The notes below the pieces were generated by a model that saw only the letters and a list, made by a program, of their open reading frames with translations, did no database searches and had not been told where the DNA came from. Made by a program: the position numbers and the translations under genes. From Rhodosorus marinus (taxonomy: Eukaryota; Rhodophyta; Stylonematophyceae; Stylonematales; Stylonemataceae), in contig JAMWBK010000006.1 of the NCBI GenBank assembly GCA_029953675.1, positions 868,001-932,000 of the forward strand: DNA of 64,000 bases, written 5' to 3'. Of the stretch, positions 1 through 10,404 are shown piece by piece. Positions within the stretch are counted from its first letter, which is position 1; each line of letters begins with the position of its first letter.

Positions 1-1
1 C

Positions 2-1256
2 TATCAGGTCACGGAGAGCTTGTTCAAGTATCGAATGTTTGAGAGACGCGGAGACCCCACTTTCAAAGCAACAAGTTTTGTTATGGAGACGTGCGTGACG
101 ATGTTCAATTTGTCTTGGGTTCCCTATTCCTACGGAAAGGCCGTCAAGAGACAAGCTACTCCTGCGGTAGGTGCAGCTGGTCCTTTATTTGGCGTTGGAC
201 TGTGCTGTCTTGTTCCGGGTGCCATTGCGTCCAAGTCGGACCTGCACTCTTCATATTGCTCAAGCTGCGTAGCTTTTTCTCCAACGAATTCATTGCAGTA
301 CAAAGTGAGTATCCGCTCATCACCTGGACACTGAGAAAGGTTCTTCTTTTCGCCCTATTTCGTTTTCGCATTTGTAGGACTTTGGGAACACAAAGTATGA
401 GATTACTCTGTACGCTAGCAACGCTCCCACGGATACTCATGGTTTGGTGTACTCGGCGGACGATCGAATAGTAGTAGCTTTCAAAGGGACCCAGTCCGGT
501 GCGAATGTAAGAACCGATCTTCAAGCCGCGATGTACCCTCTCAACAGATTCGTTGAGGGCTTCGTGATAGAAGATCAAGTGCACCATTTGCGCAAGGGCT
601 GGGTGAGGAAAAAGATGCAGCCGATGATTCATAAAGGGTTCGGGTTTGCGTACACGACTGTTCGGCAACTAATATGGAATGAAGTGCATCGCCTATACGA
701 AGAAAACCCACGCCCTCTCTTCTTCACCGGGCACTCGTTGGGCGGAGCGCTGGCGACGTTGTGCGCAATGGACTGCTCGAAGACGATCTCTCCTGTTGAT
801 GGCTGCTACGCGTTTACGTACGGGAGTCCCAGGGTTGGAAACAAACAGTTTGTGGAGGAGTACAACAGGGAAGTTCCATGTACGTGGAGACTGGTTCACG
901 CTGAGGACCCAGTCACGAAGCTCCCGCCTGCACTGTTTTTCCGTCACGTTGGACAATCCGCCTTGATAACACGAACGGGTAATTTGTTCATAGACCCAAC
1001 TCTTTTTGAGATGGGATGGATGCACTCGAAGATTGGTATCCGCTGCAAGATGAAGATCCACAAGAAAACTGGCTACGCGGTCGCAATTTCCGCTTTCATT
1101 GAGAAGCAGCACCAAACATTGATGGGAGATCGGGGGAGAATCTGGAGAATTCCCAAGAAAGGCATCCAACATGGGGATGAGTCAAGCGCCGAGGCATCAA
1201 ACACTGGAAGCCATACTGTCAACTCGAACGTCCGGACCATAGACGAGATACTGTGA
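2..1256 (+). CDS. Class 3 (fungal-type) lipase, 5' end cut off by the window edge
   Basis: The gene enters from the left edge. I read exons 2-304 and 378-1256, joined in phase 0 over an intron with donor gtgagt at 305 and acceptor tag at 375-377. The C-terminal exon carries the Lipase_3 landmarks in order: a strand ending in VVAFKGT, the nucleophile elbow GHSLGG (serine around nt 735), the TYGSPRVGN segment that holds the catalytic Asp, and a following R-V-H-x-x-D-P-V stretch. The family hydrolyses ester bonds of triacylglycerols or galactolipids. The tail after about nt 1130 is polar and has no clear domain. The first exon is less conserved, so it may contain a further intron or belong to a longer N-terminal region outside the window. 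Substrate and cell location cannot be read from this fragment. Confidence 0.8.
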
Positions 1257-1660
1257 AGCGAACAAAAATTGAATCGTGCTAATCTCTATTTACTGCCGCA
1301 CATCTAGAATGAAAGAACGACTCTTTCTCAACCCAAAAATTTTCTCGGAATCGTACACCAAGTCCTGGTTCGCAAGTCGTCAGAAACGCTCCACGGGGCC
1401 GAAGCGCTCTCGTCGCGGCTTCCTGATTTGCTGGACTCAGCACCATCTCATGAAACCTCAAGAAGCAACCTTAAGATCACCTAGCCTCAATCGACCATTA
1501 CCATCCAGACCATTCCAATAGCCAAGCGACGCTATTCCTTCAAATTCCACACTGCGGTTTCGTGCAGAAAAAGTGTTGGCGGACATGCTCCGTTTCACCT
1601 CTGGTTTCGTTGCGTTTCAAGCGTAGCTCGCCTGTTGGCATCCTCCATTCGTTGTAGATT

Positions 1661-3151
1661 TTAAAGAAACGCGCGACCTTCATATTTCCTCAAGAACTTC
1701 CTGTGAAAGTCAGAAAAAGATTTGATAATACCCTCGAAATCCTCTTCAGGCGGCAGGATTGTCGTCCGAAGGTGATATGTCCCGTCCGCTTGTCCAAACC
1801 CAGAGCCCGGTACGGTGCAAATTCCAGTCTCGTCAAGGAGCTCCAAGCAGTACAATACATCCGCAGCGTATCCCTTCTCAGCAGCGGCAGCCACAGCTTT
1901 GGGTGGGATTCTGATCTGCGGGTAGCAGTACAGGGCTCCTTCCACAGGGTTGCTGGTAACGCCCTCAAGTTTGTTGAAAGCACTCGATATCATTTCAGCT
2001 CGACGTGCGAGAGACCCCAGAATTCCCTCAGTTTCTTCCTTGTATAACGGGTACGAGGGGTCCCCAACTCTTGGAGGATTCACCATAAGTCCCATCATAA
2101 TTTGACCGTCAACGTTGGACGATAAATTTGTGGACATGACCTTGTAGAGTTCATCTTTGACTGCTGGGTGAATATTGAGACACTCAACATACGCTCCACG
2201 GCGTCCGCATTCTCCAACGGCTCCCTTAGAGACCGTATGGAAAGACAGCAGTTCTACGTCCTCAGCTTCCCTACCCATATCCAGGATGACCTTGCGGAAG
2301 GATACAAACTTCTGCGACGGCAAATACACGTTGGTCTGATATACCTCATCGGCAAAGATTACAAGGCGCTCCTGCTTGCAATACCTTACAATTTCTTGCA
2401 TGTTCTCTTCTGTCAAGCACTGCCCCGTCGGATTGCCAGGGTTGATGATTACGATCGCGCGGGGCTGAATACCTTTTGCGCGAGACTCCGCAACACTCCT
2501 GGAGAGCTCAGCTATAGACAATCCCCAGTTGTTCGCCTCATCCAAATAGTAACCGCAGCTGGTTCCGTTTCGGATCTCGATCGTTGCTGAGTACAGAGGG
2601 TATTGAGGAATCGGGGTCAGAATTCCATCAAAGCGACCCCGAATAGTAAGAAGCAAGCACAATCCTATGGCTTGACTTGCTCCATCTGTCATGAAGAGCT
2701 CGTTGACGGATCCAGGGTATCCGTCGCGTCTCGTCAGAAAGTCTGCGATTTCGTGTCTGATGAACTCGTTTCCGCGGGAATCCTGATATGCCCCCGTTCC
2801 ACCCGGAATCTTGGAAATGTACAAACGAGCTCGTTCTACGACATCCGGCGGGAAGGAGGCTAGTACTGCAGGGTTGTTCATCATTTCAGGGTATGTAATC
2901 AGCGCCAAAACCTGCCTGAAAAAGGTAATCGGCTTCTGGCCAACTGCGTGGGGATTGCCCACATTCGTATAGATAACCTTCTTCCCGGACTGCGCTCTCT
3001 CCACCGCCGCATTGTACAGCTTTCCCCGAACAGCGTACTCAGCATGAACGACGTTCTCGTTAATGGTCGTAGGATGCAGTACCGCAAACGGCTTTGGATC
3101 CTCCGGGTCAATACCCCGCATTTTTATACTCTGTAAACCCGCCTGATACAT
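1661..3151 (-). CDS. Alanine aminotransferase (PLP-dependent)
   Basis: This is a single-exon gene of 496 residues, the usual length for eukaryotic alanine aminotransferase. The enzyme interconverts alanine + 2-oxoglutarate and pyruvate + glutamate with pyridoxal phosphate. The protein shows the family signature throughout: the VIYTNVGNPHA N-terminal block, the INPGNPTGQ turn, the FADEVYQ segment whose Asp/Tyr contact PLP, and SFHTVSKG with the PLP-binding lysine followed by GECGRRGAY. The C-terminal domain ends with the HLRTTILPPE-type arginine that binds the substrate carboxylate. The first ATG leaves only a short N-terminus with no convincing transit peptide, so a cytosolic or peroxisomal form is more likely than an organellar one. 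Its upstream flank on the coding strand is G/T-rich. Confidence 0.95.
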   Translation of the reverse strand: MYQAGLQSIKMRGIDPEDPKPFAVLHPTTINENVVHAEYAVRGKLYNAAVERAQSGKKVIYTNVGNPHAVGQKPITFFRQVLALITYPEMMNNPAVLASFPPDVVERARLYISKIPGGTGAYQDSRGNEFIRHEIADFLTRRDGYPGSVNELFMTDGASQAIGLCLLLTIRGRFDGILTPIPQYPLYSATIEIRNGTSCGYYLDEANNWGLSIAELSRSVAESRAKGIQPRAIVIINPGNPTGQCLTEENMQEIVRYCKQERLVIFADEVYQTNVYLPSQKFVSFRKVILDMGREAEDVELLSFHTVSKGAVGECGRRGAYVECLNIHPAVKDELYKVMSTNLSSNVDGQIMMGLMVNPPRVGDPSYPLYKEETEGILGSLARRAEMISSAFNKLEGVTSNPVEGALYCYPQIRIPPKAVAAAAEKGYAADVLYCLELLDETGICTVPGSGFGQADGTYHLRTTILPPEEDFEGIIKSFSDFHRKFLRKYEGRAFL

Positions 3152-4741
3152 TGCGCCGCCGCTCGCTTACTCACTCCACAGGCCCCCACCCACCCCCCCC
3201 CCTCTTTTAGCGCTCCCTACTTTTCAATCAATACTCACACTATCCCAGAAAACTCAGCAGCAATAACCCCACCCAAAAACCCAAACTTCAGTTGCACGCA
3301 AGTCTTGATCTTAGTATAAAACCCTCAGGGACGTCCAATCCATCTCCACCTCCCTCCTCACCCACCTGCATCCCCATCCACCGAAAGCCCCAGTGCTCAA
3401 ATGGATGCGTATATCACCTCCGAAAACCAAAATAATCAAATAAAATATCCATCAGTGCAATTACAAACCTCCATGCATCGCATTCATCTACAAAATTTCA
3501 AAAACACAATATGCGTTTAATCCATAAATATCTTCCACGCGTCGTAAAGTTACATTCTATCAAATAAAACTTATTTACGTGTCTCATATGTATCGAATAA
3601 TAAAATAATTATCAGTAGTGATTTGGTGGACATTTATATTAGTAAAATTGTTCGATTTGGACATGGGGATTGAGTGCGTTGCACTCAATCTTCGGAATTG
3701 CAATTCGATGGGTTTACGTCAGGTGCGGAGGAGTTGGAAGGCGTGGGGCTCATGGAGAAGTTCTGGCGTCCTCTGGTTAGGAGGTCAAGTTGTTCGTTGG
3801 TCCCTTCAATCTCTTCTTAGTTTGGCCTTTTGTCGTCGTTCAGCCGGGCTTCTTCTTGAGGCTCGATCTGGGCGTCGTGCGTAGTTCTGTTTCTTCCTTC
3901 TCTTGGTTTCTAGCCCTAGCCCTAGAGTCCAATTGAGCACAACCATCGCTCGGCTTACCATGCTACTTAAGCGAGGCAAGCCCCCCCCCCACCCCCCCGC
4001 GGAGGCCGACTGTGTGGTCAGTAGCGTTTGGAAAGTCCGCAGCATGCACACGCGATCAGTTCTCTTGTGATCCAAAAGTCTTGAGATTCCGGAAGTGCCT
4101 TTAGGGGGCTGCGATGAATCGACCTTGCAAATCAGAGTGAAGTGAGGCACAACGCCATAGCCGGTTTGCCGACGGCCATGTTGAGTTAGCCTGTATATTG
4201 TGATGGTTTTCCGCAAGGAAACTTGGATACTGGGCGGACTGGACTCTTCCCGATGTGCGAAACAGCCTTGAGCCTACGCAGCTGAACTCCTGGATTCGAT
4301 GCTTTAATGGTCGCGGGACTTCAGGTGTGTTGAAAAGGTGCAGTTTTCACATTGGCTGGTGGCGGGTTGGGCGTGCTGTCTCTGCTCATGCATCGGCACG
4401 GGATCTGACGGACCTCATGTTCAGTCCCTAGATTGCTGCCGTATCTGAAGTTCAGGTTGCCAAGATCTGGTTGCTAAAGATTTGCTCGATTCACAGACCC
4501 GGAGCCCTTTGAATGCCGCCGTACACGACTGTAACTGAACAAGTCAAGCACTACAAACAAGTCTCTCCACTTCCAGTTTCCCTTGTGCGCCCGGACAGGC
4601 GTTATCATTTACGAGTGTAATCACCTTCCTTCATGAGTCATTAACAACTGTCCAGGGCATCGCATCAACATCCTGTGGGACCTGAAAAGACTACCAATAC
4701 CGAGATTACGAATATTCGTGTCCTTCATTTATGTCAAATAT
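3152..4741. other. Intergenic, no gene seen
   Basis: About 1.6 kb without a supported gene. It holds a C-rich tract just upstream of the alanine aminotransferase start (around 3185-3205), an AT-rich core (3420-3620), a G/T-rich stretch (3620-3860) and a near-pure C run around 3980-4000 that would form a G-quadruplex on the minus strand. Short open frames here look random. Confidence 0.6.
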
Positions 4742-5400
4742 TTACTCATCAATCGTAATGTTGGAAAGACCACGGAATCCTGCACGATTAGCAATAGGGA
4801 CAACGGTAACAAGAGTGTACAGTGCTTCCTGCGCTTCCTCATCATCATTATGTCTCCTACACATCCGACAAAAAGTGCACCCGAATCAGCCTTATTCGCG
4901 CGAAATCATCTACCTTTCATAGTGGCCCTTACGAGTCTCATTCTTACCTTGCCAGTCTAACTCGAATTCGGCGGGGGACGTTCTTCACTCCACACTTCCA
5001 CACCTCCTTATTCAACTTAGTGTCAATACGAACATCCTTGGTGCTCATCACTTTCTCTGCGAACTTTCTAATCTCCTTCAGAGCTTTCGGCGCCCGCTTC
5101 TTAAACCCAGTACCATGAACTCTCTTATGGAGGTTGATGGTATACTCCCTCGTCACAATCTCAGCCGCGCGCGGCTTATCCTCTCTCTTCTTCGACGACT
5201 GCGACGACAAAAACATCAAAGCAAATACCAGTCAGAACAACAACCAACAAAAAACCCCCAAAAAACACAATCCCAAAGCATCCGAAAAACAAACACACGC
5301 CAACTCACACGGGGCGAAAACTGCCCCCCCCCTCCCGCACCACCACCCGTCGGAAAGCCCAAAAGAAAAAACTTGCTTTCGTAACAGGACTACTCACCAT
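4742..5400 (-). CDS. RPL31: 60S ribosomal protein eL31 (RPL31)
   Basis: The gene has three exons: complement(join(4742-4856, 4948-5198, 5398-5400)). Exon 1 is the ATG codon alone, followed directly by the donor gtgagt. Exon 2 begins SSKKRED and carries the family core ([35 protein letters not shown] and [17 protein letters not shown]). The last exon supplies the conserved NDDEEA...LYTLVTVVP end. The protein has 122 residues, matching eL31 of other eukaryotes, and sits at the peptide exit tunnel of the cytosolic large subunit. Introns are 91 and 199 bp. The upstream region is C/A-rich on the plus strand, that is G/T-rich on the coding strand. Splicing right after the start codon is a familiar layout in ribosomal protein genes. 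Confidence 0.95.
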
Positions 5401-6765
5401 GTCTCAACAGTAACAAGAAAAAAGAAAGAAAGAGCACAGTTCACCAAAAAAAAATTAAACCGCCCCTCTCTGCCTCCCCCCCACAACCTTCCTCACCACT
5501 TCACGCAAACAATCCTTCCCCTTCCCCCGACTTTCACATTGCCCCACCTCAAATCCTCATCGTCGTCTTCCACCAAAAAGCTTTCATCCATCAAGACGTC
5601 GAACGATAAAAAAAACTAATAATTAAACAATACCTCCTAGCCAAATTTATTTTCACAAAAAAACAACGGCAGATAAAGTTTGAGCATTTTATTTATGCAA
5701 ATCAATCTTTCTAAACCCACGACGCCGTCGATGTCGAAAAAACTGTATCGACAGCTGTCCTAATTCGCCATTGGGACAGCTGTGTTTTTATGGACAGGCT
5801 GTCCATATGGATGTTTGTGCTCGTATTGGTGGGGATGTCGTTCGAGGCTCGCCGCGCGATGGGGGAAGGACTGATTGACGGGGAAAGTTGGGGAGGGTTG
5901 GGGGATATTTGGAGTAGGGTTTTGTGGGGACTGTACTGCTGCTGAGTAGGAGAACAGTGGACTTATAGCTCAATAGCTGGGTTTCAAATCTTTTTCCTTT
6001 TGTTTCCTTGAGTGGTCTGCAGGCTGTTGTATGTAACGGACAGTCTCCCGCGCTCGGAATGGGACTTTAGGAGAAACGGCAAAGGGATGAGTGAGTTTGT
6101 GTCGACGACGGCGGTTATTTAAGCTGGATGTAAGCGCAATGTGAACTATAGAGGTCCATGTTCTGTCAACAACCAATCAAACAAGCTATCCGCAACTTAG
6201 ACAAGGGATGAAATACCCCCAACGGAGTACTAGAGTCGTCAAGCCACCCAAGAAAAGGCGGGAGAAACAGCTCTCTCGAGGATTTTCGAGACCGCCGACC
6301 CTCACATCTAGAGGAGCTCCTATCTATATAGGAGCTACTATCTATCCACTGAAACGATTTGAGCAAATACCAATCGCCCAACTATCCTTCTTCACGCGGA
6401 CACAAGTCCGTCTCACGCCTGACTACCCCAAAGCAAATCGGAGGCCGGAGGCAAAGCGAAGTCACAGTCGCGCAACGCGTATGTGAACACTCCAATACCT
6501 CACCCAAGCTGTCTTGAACAAATCTCCGTTGAAAAGCTCTGCAATCTCATCGGTGGAACGTGCTAGATGGTTGAAAACAGAATCCATCCTCATCCACATT
6601 GCTCATGATCGGAAGGTTCTGGATGATTGAAGGATGGGAGATGGGGTAGCGGATGCGGGACAGCTTAAGCTCGAACCTTCGTTACGATAGAGAGCTGGGA
6701 AAAGAGAGAAACGGTAAAGGACAAAGACGACAGAATTATTTCATACGGATAGCTGGGGAGGAACG
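5401..6765. other. Divergent intergenic region between RPL31 and the rubredoxin gene
   Basis: No gene is supported in this 1.4 kb. Because the neighbours are transcribed apart, it should contain both promoters. Visible features are the G/T-rich RPL31 flank (5400-5600, coding strand), the inverted-repeat cluster at 5751-5804, a G-rich plus-strand stretch (5820-5935) that resembles the pre-start tracts seen elsewhere, and a small hairpin (arms agctcctat / ataggagct) near 6315-6335. Confidence 0.5.
5751..5804. repeat. Cluster of inverted repeats built on CAGCTG
   Basis: The arm acagctgtcc (5751-5760) is repeated inverted as ggacagctgt (5774-5783) with a 13 bp loop. A third palindrome, ggacaggctgtcc, follows at 5792-5804. 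Each of the first two arms is itself centred on the palindrome CAGCTG. The spacing suggests a protein-binding site or a cruciform, but nothing in the sequence says which. Confidence 0.5.
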
Positions 6766-7593
6766 ATGGCTATTGCGTTTGTACAAGGGGGAGGGGCGTC
6801 CAGAGTCGTCCGACCAAAGTCGACCCTTCGAGTTCGGAGGAGGGAAGCGTTCGTTTGCGCTTCTGCGTCTGAATCAGGGCTTCGTCGAATTGAGGTGGGT
6901 CTTGGCACCACAAGGACGCAGGAAACGAATCTTGTGGAGTTGGTTGCGGTGAATGGTGCGAGTGCTGCGATCGAGGAAGACATCAATGTTTTCGAGAGGT
7001 ATGCGGGGTCAGTCGGCTATGTGTGGTTGTACTTTGGGGCGTTTTGCTCGGCTGCCTTGGGGCTTAAATGGTTAAGAAAAAAACAGATGGAAATGAACAA
7101 TGAAAAGCCGAAGAATCCGACAATCATCACGAGCGAGGAAATGGAAGCGGAGCTCCACATTTTCAAATGTGGCGGATGTGGATACGAGATGTATCCGGCG
7201 AGAACAAGAGAATTCAAGTTCTTTCCGGACGACTTTAAATGTCCTGTTTGCGGCTCCGGAAAGGAAGAATTTTGGGACTTGAACGATCCGAATGATCCTC
7301 GAAACCAGGAGGAGGAAGAGGAGGAGGAGAGCGAGCAGGAAAGCGAGGAGGAGGCCTCAACTGACGAACAGGTTGATGTAGCTGACGACTCTATGACAGA
7401 TCCGAAAGCATCTACTGAGGAGAGTGAGGATTCAAGTGAATCTTCACGTGAACAGGTCGGTGAAGTGGATGACTCGGCGACAGATCCGAAAACGTCTGCT
7501 GATGTGATTGTTGAATCCGACGAGTCCTCGGAAGAATCTTCAGATGACTCAAAGGGTGAATCGCCGGAAGATGCGAACTCCAAACAGACGTAA
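6766..7593 (+). CDS. Membrane-anchored rubredoxin, probably plastid
   Basis: This is a single-exon gene of 275 residues. Residues 1 to about 45 form a basic, hydroxylated, acid-poor leader starting MAIAFV, consistent with a plastid transit peptide. A single membrane segment lies near residues 83-103. The rubredoxin fold follows with four iron ligands at Cys135, Cys138, Cys159 and Cys162 (CGGCGYEMY and CPVCG). The last 95 or so residues are a low-complexity acidic Glu/Ser/Asp tail. Rubredoxins pass single electrons. Plastid members of green plants and cyanobacterial RubA assist photosystem II assembly, but they carry the membrane helix after the rubredoxin domain, whereas here it comes before it. 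The role in photosystem assembly is inference. The 3' end of the gene, including the stop codon and 3' flank, is copied in inverted orientation about 0.9 kb downstream. Confidence 0.85.
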   Translation: MAIAFVQGGGASRVVRPKSTLRVRRREAFVCASASESGLRRIEVGLGTTRTQETNLVELVAVNGASAAIEEDINVFERYAGSVGYVWLYFGAFCSAALGLKWLRKKQMEMNNEKPKNPTIITSEEMEAELHIFKCGGCGYEMYPARTREFKFFPDDFKCPVCGSGKEEFWDLNDPNDPRNQEEEEEEESEQESEEEASTDEQVDVADDSMTDPKASTEESEDSSESSREQVGEVDDSATDPKTSADVIVESDESSEESSDDSKGESPEDANSKQT

Positions 7594-7650
7594 GGCGGGT
7601 TCTTTTGATAAGAGTCGATTTTTTTTGCAACCTCGTAGTTAGAGTCGAAC
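7530..7650 (+). repeat. Inverted repeat, original copy (rubredoxin 3' end)
   Basis: These 121 bp cover about the last 20 codons of the rubredoxin gene, its stop codon and some 55 bp of 3' flank. They recur as a reverse complement at 8561-8683 with only a few mismatches and a 2 bp indel. Confidence 0.85.
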
Positions 7651-9825
7651 ATGATCTACAGGGCCAACTAATATTACGGTGGTTCATTCTGGCGGCGGTT
7701 TGGGATCTTGGCAATCGGGTCCGTGACGACGCCTGTTTTCCGATCTATCGTTGACATCGTTTTCTTCTTCTGGGCACTGTTTCTATTGTTCTCGGGAATC
7801 CTATTGATCTCAATCATGTCTAATAAAGCGAAAGTTGAACGTGCGGGTAACTGGAAAAGAGAACTCATCCAGTTGGGTTTCTCTAATAAGTCTTAAGTCC
7901 AGGTGCTTGACATATTCAGTTCCAGCAGAACGATAGATTGTAATAGACAATCGTTCAAGAGATCTATCTGAACTCTGAGAAAGTGAGCTGCTGCTGGAGT
8001 ACCACTACGGTTTATTTTGAGAGAACAACCTTGGGAGGACGAAAACTACTCGGAACAGAGAGAACGGGTCTCTACCGCTAAGGCGGCAATAAAACGCGAC
8101 AAAATAGAACTTAGCGGAAACGCCTGCGAAAACTTAAGGAAGGGCGGAAACGACTGTGATTCTCACCGCACTCTAGAAAACAGTCACAAAGCTAAGCCGC
8201 GCCAGCACACGCAACGTTCGCAAAGATCGCAACGACAACGGAACGTACTGGTGCGCACCCCGCAAATCGGGTATGTCGATTACGGGGTTGTCACATTCGT
8301 AATGGCCACCTGGAAGCCTCCTCTTAGTGGTGGCGCATGATTCGAGCACCTACACCACACTTCAGAGCCGAAGACAAGACATAACGATAGGCGACAGGGC
8401 AACAGACTTCATATCGGCCAGGGCTACCGAGCCTAGCACATGACCGTCGAGGTTACGGACCAGAGCTCAGCGTTCAGTCGACGATATCCGTGTGGTTAGG
8501 TCGTAATACGTGTGGTGCTCGTTTCCCTATCATCGACATTGTTGGGGTTGGCGCTACCGTGTTCGACTCTAACTACGAGGTTGCAAAAAAAATCGACTTT
8601 TATCAAAAGAACCCGCCTTACGTCTGTTTGGAGTTCGCATCTTCCGGCGATTCACCCTTTAGAGTCATCTGAAGACTCTTCCGTAACTGCGGAAGTACAA
8701 CAAAATGGTAGATGCGGATAGCTGGAATCTATCATTCCGATTCCCATCCTCTCCCCGGTACAGTAATATGTGGCAGTGGAGCCAGACAAAAGATCCGCTC
8801 AGATCAGCTGGCCACTCTCCTGGACCCTTTCCAAGAGTGTGGTTGACGGGAATCTACAGCAGCCAGAGTTTGCCAGGACGGAGCAACACATACTTAACTT
8901 GATTATGTACCCGAATAGTACACAGAGTTTTCATAGTCCCGCTTTTCGTGTACTACTCAAGCGTTTCAGTTCTGATCGTTTATACAGTACAATATAGCTA
9001 TCATGAAGGAAAAAAGCGACCTTCTATCAAGGAGTAAAACAATAAATTTTCCCGAAAAACGTTTTTCTGATTAGTGTTCGTACTCGTATCGTTCCTAAGC
9101 CAGTGAAAGAAAACCTCCGAATTTTTTCTCTTCAGTTTTCGGTTGTTACCTTCCGTATGCCGTAATAAACGATATTAAACGCCCCATGTTCTCATGTAAA
9201 GGTCGAATTTAATAGCACAATTCTAAATTTTTTTCGTATCAGCCAGACCCGCAGATCTGCGGGCAGAAAGAAAGCCAGGAAATGTGGAAGATATTCGTGA
9301 TAATGACGATCACTTTCTTGAACGGGGGTAGTGTTCTCGGAGGACTTGTACGTAAGTTTTTCGTACAGGGGGTAGTTTTGAGTAGCTTGGAACCAAATAC
9401 GTCCAAAACAGGTTGACTCCATGATGGGCTAAGTTTGTTACCTTGATCTAGACAAATTAGAACAAGGGGTAGGGGGAAAAATCGCTTTGGATAACTTTGA
9501 TCTATGGGACAGATTTTATTCTTTCGTCTAAAGGTAGTGGCTGGAATCGCGTTTTGAGGTAGTTTGGCAGGTTCGGGAGATCACAGTGATTTAGTTGAAG
9601 AATTTTCCAATGATTTGTTACTCCGGTAAGACGTCGTGAGGAACTCCTGGATTTCTGAAATGTTGGGAGCTTTTGTCATAAGGAGCGAGCAGGACGGTTG
9701 TGGCTATGCGGAATACTCGCGTAGCACTTGCGGAACGGGGTGTCAAGTTGCTCGTTGAGAAATATATTGAGGACGCTGGAATTGTTATTTTTGGTTGGGT
9801 GTTGTACGAGACAGCTGAAAAAAAA
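7594..9825. other. Long intergenic region with a duplicated gene fragment
   Basis: About 2.2 kb between two predicted plastid genes. Apart from the inverted rubredoxin fragment I see no supported gene. A 62-codon frame at 7708-7896 (no ATG start) would encode one hydrophobic helix but lacks other support, and a 107-codon frame at 8017-8340 is also unsupported. The last 350 bp before the Rieske gene are G/T-rich on the plus strand, as before other starts in the window. Confidence 0.5.
8561..8683 (-). repeat. Inverted repeat, displaced copy of the rubredoxin 3' end
   Basis: Read on the minus strand this matches the end of the rubredoxin coding region, its stop codon and its 3' flank. Differences include a 2 bp insertion that breaks the coding frame (actctaaag against actcaaag) and a g/a change after the stop. 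It cannot be a working gene. The high identity argues for a recent event. Confidence 0.85.
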
Positions 9826-10404
9826 ATGGCATTCGTTGGTTCGGTAGGTTTCGGAGGCGTGCGGGCACCCGGCGTGGTTCGTTCGACACGATCTGGATTC
9901 CTTGCGGCACCTGTCGCCCAGAAGAATGCTGTACGCGGAAAGAAGGCACGCGTCACGATGGCACAAGATGCATGGGTGCAGCTTTGTCCAACCGCAGATC
10001 TCTCTCCAGGAGAAGTTAAATCCGTCTTCGTTGCCGAGCAGAGCGTTCTAATTGCCTGTGATTTTGACGGTCAGGTGTATGCATCTGCGAATGTTTGCCC
10101 ACATTTGGGAACTCCGTTGAGCGACGGATCCGTCGGTGATGGTGCGATTGTTTGCGCACAGCACAAATCGTCGTTTGATCTTACCACCGGTGCTCTGAAG
10201 GGAGAATGGTGTCCTTACCCGCCATTGATTGGTCCACTTCTCGGTAAGCTGCAGCCTCCCAGGGATTTGCTGACATACGCGGTCCGAGAAAGTAACGGCT
10301 ACGTAGAGGCTCTTATCAACGTTGAGGCGAGGAAGGACTTTGAGGAAGATTATTGGTTCGGTCTTTTGGACGCGAGGGGAAAGGCTACGGGAGACTACCA
10401 CTGA
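9826..10404 (+). CDS. Plastid-targeted Rieske [2Fe-2S] domain protein
   Basis: A single-exon gene of 192 residues. I start it at 9826 because this ATG gives MAFVGSVGFGG followed by an Arg/Ala/Val-rich, acid-free leader of about 45 residues, typical of red-algal plastid transit peptides. An in-frame ATG at 9706 would bury that leader. The mature part is a compact Rieske domain: ligands Cys91 and His93 (CPHLG) and Cys110 and His113 (CAQHKSSFD), with the usual LSDGSVGDGAIV spacer. There is no N-terminal membrane helix, so it is not the cytochrome b6f subunit. It resembles the small soluble Rieske proteins of algae and cyanobacteria, which may act as ferredoxin-like carriers. The partner enzyme is unknown. 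Confidence 0.85.
   Translation: MAFVGSVGFGGVRAPGVVRSTRSGFLAAPVAQKNAVRGKKARVTMAQDAWVQLCPTADLSPGEVKSVFVAEQSVLIACDFDGQVYASANVCPHLGTPLSDGSVGDGAIVCAQHKSSFDLTTGALKGEWCPYPPLIGPLLGKLQPPRDLLTYAVRESNGYVEALINVEARKDFEEDYWFGLLDARGKATGDYH

Noticed and set aside
3618-4216. Open frames of 88 and 136 codons in the intergenic region
   Set aside because: No recognisable motif, low-complexity G/C runs inside, and no conserved splice partner.
7017-7652. 211-codon Ser-rich open frame antisense to the rubredoxin gene
   Set aside because: It is the mirror of the Glu/Asp-rich tail (GAG/GAA codons read as Ser codons on the other strand).
8017-8340. 107-codon open frame that looked like part of a retroelement
   Set aside because: No ATG start, and no reverse transcriptase, integrase or long terminal repeat was found around it.
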